This document shows, one piece after another, positions 58,597 through 64,000 of a stretch of DNA of 64,000 bases. The DNA comes from Planomonospora sp. ID67723 (GTDB lineage: Bacteria > Actinomycetota > Actinomycetes > Streptosporangiales > Streptosporangiaceae). Numbering within the stretch: the first letter of the stretch is position 1; each line of letters opens with the position of its first letter. The notes beneath the pieces are model-generated. The model worked only from the letters and a program-made list of their open reading frames with translations. It was not told the DNA's origin and did no database searches. A program made the translations under genes and the position numbers. The stretch is from assembly GCF_015711605.1 (NCBI RefSeq), contig NZ_JABTEZ010000003.1, positions 372,001 through 436,000 of the forward strand, read 5' to 3'.

Positions 58597-60066
58597 ATGA
58601 GCAGTGGATGCTGCGGCCCGGTGGCCGCTCCCGCCGAGCAGAACGCGCAGGCCGTACAGGTCACGCGCAGCCCGCAGACCGCGGTCCGGCCGCAGGACTC
58701 CGGCTCGCGCCCGGACGCCCTGCCCGTCGTGGTGATCGGTGCCGGGCCGGTCGGCCTGGCCGCCGCCGCGCACCTGGCCGCCCGCGGCCTGGACTTCCTG
58801 CTGCTGGAGGCCGGAGCCCAGGCGGGCGCCTCGATCGCGCAGTGGGGGCACGTACGGACCTTCAGCCCGTGGAAGTACAACCTCGACGCCGCCGCGCGCC
58901 GCCTGCTGGAGGCCGGCGGCTGGACCGCGCCGGATGAGGACTGGCTGCCCACGGGCGCCGAGCTCATCGAGGGCTATCTCGCCCCGCTGGCGGCGCACCC
59001 GGCCGTCGCCCCGCACCTGCGCCTGAACGCGAGGGTCGCCGGCATCAGCCGCGCCGGGTTCGACCGGGTCCGCACCACCGGCCGCGAGGCCGCGCCGTTC
59101 CTGATCCGCCTGGCCGACGGCGAGGAGATCTCCGCCCGCGCCGTCGTGGACGCCTCCGGCACCTGGACGACGCCGAACGTGCTGGGCGCCTCCGGCCTGC
59201 CGGCCCACGGCGAGCACGAGGCCGCCGCGTTCGTCGACCACGCCCTGCCCGACGTGCTGGGCGCCGACCGGGAGACCTACGCAGGCAGGCACACCCTGGT
59301 CGTCGGCGCCGGCCACTCCGCGGCCACCACCCTGCTCGCCCTGGCCCGCCTGGCCGAAGAGGCGCCCGACACGCGCATCACCTGGGCGGTCCGTGCCGGG
59401 AACGCGACCCGTACCTACGGCGGCGGCGCGGCCGACGCCCTTCCCGCCCGGGGAGCACTCGGCGCCGGCCTGCGCGAGCTGGTCGAAACCGGTCGCATCA
59501 CCCTGCTGACCGGGTTCTTCACCCACACCGTCGTCACCGACGCCGAGACGGTGACGGTGATCAGCCGTGACCCGTCGGGGAACGAGCAGAAGGTCACCGT
59601 CGACCGGATCGTGGCCGCCACCGGATACCGGCCCGACCACTCGATCTCCAGCGAGCTGCGTCTGGACCTGGACGCGATCCTGGGCTCCACCCGGGCGCTG
59701 GCCCCGCTGATCGACCCCAACCACCACTCCTGTGGCACGGTGCCCGCGCACGGGGCCGACGAGCTGGCCCATCCGGAAGCCGGTTACTACGCCGTCGGGG
59801 TCAAGAGCTACGGCCGTGCCCCGACCTTCCTGATGGCCACCGGATACGAGCAGGTCCGCTCCGTCGTCGCCGCTCTCTCGGGCGACTGGGAGGCGGCCCG
59901 AGACGTCCGGCTCGACCTGCCCGAGACCGGGGTCTGCTCCTCCAGCCTGGCCGCGGCCCAGGAGGCCCGCGTCGGGCTGGCCACCGGCATCAGCGGCGGC
60001 CTGCTGGCCGCCCCGCTTCCCCTCGCCGGAGTCGGAGCGGCCGGGACCGGCGGCTGCTGCGGTTGA
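58597..60066 (+). CDS. FAD-dependent oxidoreductase with a CC pair at each terminus
   Basis: A 489-residue flavoprotein: FAD Rossmann motif VVVIGAGPVGLAAAAHL, active-site region SIAQWGHVRTFSPWKYN, NADPH motif VVGAGHSAATTLLAL and ATGYRPD. N-terminal MSSGCCGPV (C5, C6) and the C-terminal GGCCG (C487, C488) are additions outside the flavin fold, resembling mobile dithiol tails that bind or relay metals. The setting (ArsR, MFS, second flavoprotein) suggests oxidation or reduction of an arsenic or other metalloid compound. ATG 58597 has AGGAGG seven bases upstream. It overlaps the MFS start. Confidence 0.85.
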   Translation: MSSGCCGPVAAPAEQNAQAVQVTRSPQTAVRPQDSGSRPDALPVVVIGAGPVGLAAAAHLAARGLDFLLLEAGAQAGASIAQWGHVRTFSPWKYNLDAAARRLLEAGGWTAPDEDWLPTGAELIEGYLAPLAAHPAVAPHLRLNARVAGISRAGFDRVRTTGREAAPFLIRLADGEEISARAVVDASGTWTTPNVLGASGLPAHGEHEAAAFVDHALPDVLGADRETYAGRHTLVVGAGHSAATTLLALARLAEEAPDTRITWAVRAGNATRTYGGGAADALPARGALGAGLRELVETGRITLLTGFFTHTVVTDAETVTVISRDPSGNEQKVTVDRIVAATGYRPDHSISSELRLDLDAILGSTRALAPLIDPNHHSCGTVPAHGADELAHPEAGYYAVGVKSYGRAPTFLMATGYEQVRSVVAALSGDWEAARDVRLDLPETGVCSSSLAAAQEARVGLATGISGGLLAAPLPLAGVGAAGTGGCCG

Positions 60067-61349
60067 GCGACCGCGTGCGTAAGCCGATCCCATCCGCCGC
60101 CCCGGTTCCTGCCGCGCCCTCCGGCGGAAGCGGCGGAGACGGCAGGAGCCGGGACCGGTACGGCGGGCGGCTGGTCGCGGCGCTGGCGATCACCCAGACC
60201 GCCGGGTACGGCGTGCTGTACTACGCCTTCGCCGTCCTGCTCACTCCCATGCAGCGCGACCTGCACGCCGGCACCGGCCAGATCGCCGGGGCGCTGACGG
60301 TCTCGGTGCTGACCACGGCGCTGGCCGCGCCGCTGGTCGGCCGCCTGCTGGACGCCCGCGGCGGCCGGAGCCCGATGACCGCCGGGTCCGCGCTCGGTGC
60401 GGTGGCGGTGCTGGCCTGGTCGCAGGTCACCACCCTGGTCCAGTTGTACGCGGTGCTGGCCGTCGTCGGCCTGGCGGCGTCCATGGTGCTGTACGAGGCG
60501 GCTTTCGCCGTCGTCATCGCCGTCTCCACCCCCGCGCGCCGGCCCCGGGCACTGCTGGCGATCACCATCGTGGCGGGCTTCGCCTCCAGCGTGTTCCTGC
60601 CGCTGACCGGGTTCCTGGTCGGAGAGTTCGGCTGGCGCACGGCCCTGACGCTCCTCGGCGCGGCCTACGGTCTGCTGGCCGTCCCGTTGCACGCGCTGAC
60701 CCTGCCCGGTCGCGACCGCGTTCGCGGCCGGGCCGGTCCGGCGCCGGGGCCGCACCGGTCCGAGCTCGTGCGCACGGCCCTGCGCGGGCGGGCTTTCTGG
60801 CTGCTGGCCGCCGCCTTCCTGGCCCAGACCGGTGCGGTCGCCGTGATGGGGGTACTCCTGGTCGCCTACCTGATCGCCCTCGGCCATCCGCCGCTGCTGG
60901 CCGCCACCGTGGCCGGGCTGCTGGGCGTTCTGTCGGTCACCGGCCGCCTGGTCAGCACCGCGCTGTCGACTCGCTGGCCCGTCGCCCTGGTCACCGCCGC
61001 GATCTTCACCCTGGAGGGCGCCGCGGCCGTCCTGATGCCGCTGATCGGCCGCAGCACCGCCGGCGCGGTCGTGGCGGTGACGCTGTTCGGGCTCGGTTTC
61101 GGGGTGGCGACCATCGCCCGGCCCGCCCTGCTGGCCGAGCGGTACGGCACCAGCGCCTACGGCAGCATCAGCGGCGCTCTGGCCCTGCCGGTCATGGCGG
61201 CCAAGGCCGGCGCCCCCCTGCTCGCCGCGACGATGGTCCCGATCGTCGGGTACACCACCGTGATGGCCGGGGTGGCGTTCGCCTGCGGTCTGGCCGCGGT
61301 CGCGCTGACGGCCTACTACCGCGTACCATTTAGACCAGCGTCGAAGTAA
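60063..61349 (+). CDS. MFS transporter of the metalloid island
   Basis: A 428-residue, 12-span major-facilitator protein. Recognisable parts are LAITQTAGYGVLYYAFAVLL, the loop 2-3 motif LVGRLLDARGGRSPM (GxLaDrxGrr-like), and a central cytoplasmic loop (GRDRVRGRAGPAPGPHRSE). The probable TTG start overlaps the flavoprotein stop by four bases (TTGA), so expression is coupled; GTG 60075 is an alternative. It likely exports the product of the flavoproteins. It does not obviously match Acr3, ArsB or ArsJ, and no GAPDH partner of ArsJ is present. Confidence 0.88.
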   Translation: MSDRVRKPIPSAAPVPAAPSGGSGGDGRSRDRYGGRLVAALAITQTAGYGVLYYAFAVLLTPMQRDLHAGTGQIAGALTVSVLTTALAAPLVGRLLDARGGRSPMTAGSALGAVAVLAWSQVTTLVQLYAVLAVVGLAASMVLYEAAFAVVIAVSTPARRPRALLAITIVAGFASSVFLPLTGFLVGEFGWRTALTLLGAAYGLLAVPLHALTLPGRDRVRGRAGPAPGPHRSELVRTALRGRAFWLLAAAFLAQTGAVAVMGVLLVAYLIALGHPPLLAATVAGLLGVLSVTGRLVSTALSTRWPVALVTAAIFTLEGAAAVLMPLIGRSTAGAVVAVTLFGLGFGVATIARPALLAERYGTSAYGSISGALALPVMAAKAGAPLLAATMVPIVGYTTVMAGVAFACGLAAVALTAYYRVPFRPASK

Positions 61350-61360
61350 GGAGTCTTCCC

Positions 61361-61708
61361 ATGGCCGCCCCCACCGCCACCTGCTGTGCCCCGATCGCCC
61401 GCGAGCCGCTGGCCGAGACCGAGGCCGCCGAGCTGGCGGTGCTGCTCAAAGCGGTCGCCGACCCGGTCCGGCTGCGCCTGCTGTCGATGATCGGCTCCCA
61501 CGCCGGCGGAGAGGCCTGCGTGTGCGACCTGACCGACGCCTTCGACCTGACCGCCCCGACCATCTCCCACCACCTCAAGGTGCTCCGGACGGCCGGGCTG
61601 ATCGACTGCGAGCGGCGCGGCACCTGGGTGTACTACTGGATCGTCCCGGCCGCCGTGGCCAGGCTGGGGGAGTTGTTCTCCCCGCTGGCCGAACCCGCCG
61701 CCGTCTGA
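61361..61708 (+). CDS. arsR: ArsR-family metalloregulator with N-terminal CC pair
   Basis: A 115-residue winged-helix repressor: LLKAVADPVRLRLLSMI, ACVCDLTDAFDLTAPTISHHLKVLRTAGLIDCERRGTWVYYW. Cys8-Cys9 (TCCAP) with Cys53/Cys55 (CVC) matches the As(III) site of Corynebacterium glutamicum ArsR, where an N-terminal CC pair and Cys55 are the ligands. It would release DNA on binding As(III)/Sb(III). ATG 61361 has AAGGAG seven bases upstream. It lies 11 bases after the MFS gene and 3 bases before the ArsO-like gene, inside one operon. Confidence 0.9.
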   Translation: MAAPTATCCAPIAREPLAETEAAELAVLLKAVADPVRLRLLSMIGSHAGGEACVCDLTDAFDLTAPTISHHLKVLRTAGLIDCERRGTWVYYWIVPAAVARLGELFSPLAEPAAV

Positions 61709-61711
61709 GCC

Positions 61712-62779
61712 GTGCCCGCCACCGCTGCCCCGCACCTGGTCGATGTACTGGTCATCGGCGCAGGTCAGGCTGGCCTGGCAGCCGGCTATCACCTGCGTCG
61801 CGCCGGGGCCGGTTTCGTCGTCCTGGACGCCCAGGAGGAGCCGGGCGGGGCCTGGCGGCATGCCTGGCCGTCGCTGCGCCTGTTCTCCCCGGCCCAGTAC
61901 AGTTCGCTGCCGGGCCGGATGATGCCCGTCCCCGAGGGCGGCGGCTATCCGAGCGCGGCCGAGGCGGTCGCCTACCTGGCCGACTACGAGCAGCGCTACG
62001 AGCTGCCGGTCATCCGGCCGGTGCGCGTGCGGGCCGTCCGCGACGGCGGCGAACGCCTGGTCGTGGAGACCGACGCCGGAACCTGGCACGCCCGTATCGT
62101 GATCAGCGCCACCGGCACCTGGTGGCGGCCGTACGTGCCGCACTGTCCCGGCATCGGCGACTTCGGCGGCCGCCAGCTGCACACCGCCACCTACCCGGGC
62201 CCGGAACCCTTCCACGGCATGAGCGCGGTGGTCGTGGGCGGCGGCAACTCCGCCGCGCAGATCCTGGCCGAGCTCTCCACCGTGGCCGCCACCACCTGGA
62301 CCACCCTGCGCCCGCCCCGGCTGCTGCCCGACGAGATCGACGGCCGGGCGCTGTTCGACCTGGCCACCCGCCGCGCCCGCTCCGCCGACGCGGTGAGCAT
62401 CTCCGATCTGGGCGACATCGTCGCCACGGCGGCCGTGCGCGAGGCCCGCGACCGGGGCGTTCTCAAGGCCGACCCGATGTTCACCCGCCTCACTCCGACC
62501 GGTGTGGCCTGGGCCGACGGAACCGAACTGGCATGTGACGCGATCATCTGGTGCACCGGGTTCCGGCCCGCCCTCGGACACCTGGCCCCGCTGAGGCTCC
62601 GCGGCTCCGACGGGGTGATCCCGACCGACGGCACCCGCGCGCTCGGCGAACCCCGCCTGCACCTGCTCGGCTACGGCGACTGGACCGGGCCCGCCTCCGC
62701 GACGCTGATCGGCGCCGGTCGCAGCGCCCGCGCGGCCGTCGCCGAGATCGCGCGGCAGCTCACCCCGTACAGGACCTGA
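61712..62779 (+). CDS. ArsO-like flavin-dependent monooxygenase
   Basis: A 355-residue FAD/NADPH enzyme: VLVIGAGQAGLAAGYHL, EPGGAWRHAWPSLRLFSPAQYSSLPG, SATGTWWRP, VVGGGNSAAQI, WCTGFRP and final GDWTGPASATLIGAGRSAR. The length and order match the flavoproteins (ArsO) found in actinobacterial ars operons next to ArsR. It probably oxidises a trivalent arsenical or makes a reactive flavin product that helps export; activity of this family is poorly settled. GTG 61712 lies directly after the ArsR stop. Last gene of the operon. Confidence 0.85.
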   Translation: MPATAAPHLVDVLVIGAGQAGLAAGYHLRRAGAGFVVLDAQEEPGGAWRHAWPSLRLFSPAQYSSLPGRMMPVPEGGGYPSAAEAVAYLADYEQRYELPVIRPVRVRAVRDGGERLVVETDAGTWHARIVISATGTWWRPYVPHCPGIGDFGGRQLHTATYPGPEPFHGMSAVVVGGGNSAAQILAELSTVAATTWTTLRPPRLLPDEIDGRALFDLATRRARSADAVSISDLGDIVATAAVREARDRGVLKADPMFTRLTPTGVAWADGTELACDAIIWCTGFRPALGHLAPLRLRGSDGVIPTDGTRALGEPRLHLLGYGDWTGPASATLIGAGRSARAAVAEIARQLTPYRT

Positions 62780-62932
62780 CTCCGGCTCCCGCCACGCGCG
62801 GGAATCCGGGCTCCGGCCCACTCTCGATCATCGCGGTGGCGCGGAGCGAGAGGCGATGGCCGGCTGTGGAGGGAGGGCGCGAATCCTCAGGAGGCCGGAG
62901 CCGGCCGCGTGGCGTTCGAGGTCCCGTACCGG

Positions 62933-64000
62933 TCAGGGCGTCTCGCTCTCGTCCGCAGGCGGTGCCGCACCGGCACCGGCACCGGCACCGGCAGCGGTGG
63001 CGGTGGCGGAGGCGGAGGGCAGCGTGAAATGAAACCGCGACCCTCCGCCGGGGTTGTCCTCGACGCCGATCGAGCCGCCGTGCCGTTCGACGATGCGCTT
63101 GCAGATGGCCAGGCCGAGCCCGCTGCCGGTGTAGGAGCCGTCCTGGTGCGCCCGGTGGAAGTTCTCGAAGATCACCTCGTGCTGTCCCGGCGGGATGCCG
63201 ATACCGCGATCGGCGATCTCGGTCCGGATCCACCCCGGTCGCTCGGGCGCGGAGCTGACGGTGATCTCCGGCCGCACCCCCGGGGCGGTGTACTTCACCG
63301 CGTTGCCGATCAGGTTGTCCAGCAGCTGGCGCACCAGCGCCCGGTCGGCCCGGACCGTGTCCAGGTCGCCGATGTGGAAGACCGGCTCCCACGCCTGGTC
63401 GGGACCCGCCGGGAGATCGCCGCGGGCGGCGGCGATCTCCCGCACGACCCGTCCCAGATCGACCGGGACGGGGATGATCGGCGCGTCCCGGGCGGCGGTG
63501 TGGGCCAGCAGGTCCTGGATCAGCTCCCGCATCCGGGCCGAGGCCCGCTGGATACGGCCGATGCTGTCACCCACCCCCCCCGGGACGTCGTCGCCGGCCT
63601 CGGCCTCCACCGCGGCGGCCAGGATGTGCATCCAGCCGTCGATGGTGGTCAGGGGGTTGAGCAGGTCGTGGGCCACCACGCCGGCGAAGGCGGTCAGTTC
63701 GTCGCGGTGCCGCCGCTCGGCGGTGACGTCGTGGAAGACCACGACCGCCGCGCCGTCGTCCACCGGCAGCCGGGTGGCACTGACGTTGAGCATGCGCTCC
63801 TCGGCCATGCCGGGTACCCGCACGAGCACGTCCATGTCGCGCACCTCCTGTCCGGCCAGAGCCAGCCGGTACGGCATCCGCTCCGCCCCGATGGGCGTCC
63901 CGTCCGGGTGGAACAGGCGGTGGTCGGCGACGCTGCCCGTGACACCGTCGACACCGAGCAGGCGCCGGGCGGCTGGGTTGCTCATGACGAAACGTCCGTT
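62933..64000 (-). CDS. PAS sensor histidine kinase, 5' part beyond window
   Basis: At least 355 residues of a cytosolic two-component sensor. The visible part has the end of a PAS domain (RFVMSNPAARRLLG...VVFHDVTAERRHRDEL), the HisKA helix with phosphorylated His in VVAHDLLNPLTTIDGWM, and a full ATPase domain (N box LLDNLIGNAVKYT, DRGIGIP, GSGLGLAICKRIVERHGG). The tail is an Ala/Gly repeat encoded by CACCGG hexamers. The frame stays open past 63985 with PAS-like residues (NGRFVM), so the true start lies beyond 64000. No response regulator is in the window. Confidence 0.9.
   Translation of the reverse strand, partial: NGRFVMSNPAARRLLGVDGVTGSVADHRLFHPDGTPIGAERMPYRLALAGQEVRDMDVLVRVPGMAEERMLNVSATRLPVDDGAAVVVFHDVTAERRHRDELTAFAGVVAHDLLNPLTTIDGWMHILAAAVEAEAGDDVPGGVGDSIGRIQRASARMRELIQDLLAHTAARDAPIIPVPVDLGRVVREIAAARGDLPAGPDQAWEPVFHIGDLDTVRADRALVRQLLDNLIGNAVKYTAPGVRPEITVSSAPERPGWIRTEIADRGIGIPPGQHEVIFENFHRAHQDGSYTGSGLGLAICKRIVERHGGSIGVEDNPGGGSRFHFTLPSASATATAAGAGAGAGAAPPADESETP
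62969..62992. repeat. Hexamer repeat in kinase C-terminal tail
   Basis: Four copies of CACCGG, read on the minus strand as alternating Gly-Ala codons near the end of the histidine kinase. Confidence 0.8.

Overview
The sequence is very GC-rich, with strongly G/C-ending codons, GTG/TTG starts, many GTGA/ATGA stop-start overlaps and several leaderless genes. The gene set (PAC2 chaperone, SigX5-type ECF factor, AfsR-like STAND ATPases, a Nif3 / zinc-ribbon / RNase H-phosphatase operon beside a class A rnpB) points to a filamentous actinomycete, most likely Streptosporangiaceae (Streptosporangium/Nonomuraea-like). The family assignment is inference; the actinomycete assignment is firm.

Layout. 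0-10.6 kb: an amidohydrolase cut by the window edge, a secreted M6-type metalloprotease, an acyl-CoA dehydrogenase behind a perfect TetR-type palindrome, a membrane-anchored STAND/TPR ATPase, a tyrosine phosphatase, and a coupled PAC2 / Gfo-Idh-MocA pair. 10.6-18.2 kb: an ankyrin protein, a class I terpene synthase, a STAND/TPR protein without a DNA-binding domain, and an ABC export pair whose ATPase is fused behind a secreted-type serine hydrolase. 18.2-25.6 kb: GNAT, a polytopic membrane protein, a PHA-depolymerase-like esterase, a CopC-CopD pair and a GH18 chitinase. 25.7-32 kb: a LacI regulator divergent from a sugar ABC importer and an intracellular GH5 enzyme, with three copies of a CCGAAA-N-TTTCGG-like operator. 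32-44 kb: SDR plus AurF-like diiron oxygenase, a DMT exporter, a FadE-FadE-FadD operon, AraC/NmrA, an M19 dipeptidase and a Baeyer-Villiger-type monooxygenase. 43.5-46.9 kb: the Nif3 / zinc-ribbon / RNase H-phosphatase operon followed by rnpB.

46.9-50 kb is the accessory hot spot. The 3' end of rnpB is repeated (30/32 bases) about 2.9 kb downstream. Between the copies lie a 5'-truncated tyrosine integrase, a 5'-truncated XRE regulator joined to it head-to-head, a NUDIX gene, two orphan ORFs with atypical codon use, and three copies of a helically phased GGGCACA-N4-GGGCACA repeat that look like integrase arm sites. I read this as the deletion-scarred remnant of an element (or tandem elements) integrated into rnpB.

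50-57.3 kb: a TPR protein resembling the repeats of CHAT proteins, small conserved genes, a flavodoxin-like protein, AraC and VOC genes, a secreted S33 peptidase, DUF4240, and an ECF sigma factor divergent from a SnoaL-like protein. 57.4-62.8 kb is a probable arsenic/metalloid-response island. It holds a SigZ-like ECF factor, a 55-residue protein with three CC pairs exactly nine residues apart, a 45-residue CxxxC protein found by reading codons directly, a flavoprotein with a CC pair at each end, an MFS transporter, a CgArsR-type ArsR and an ArsO-like flavoprotein. No arsenate reductase or Acr3 is in the window, so the pathway is incomplete here. The window ends inside a PAS histidine kinase.

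No tRNA, CRISPR array, complete insertion sequence or replication origin was seen.
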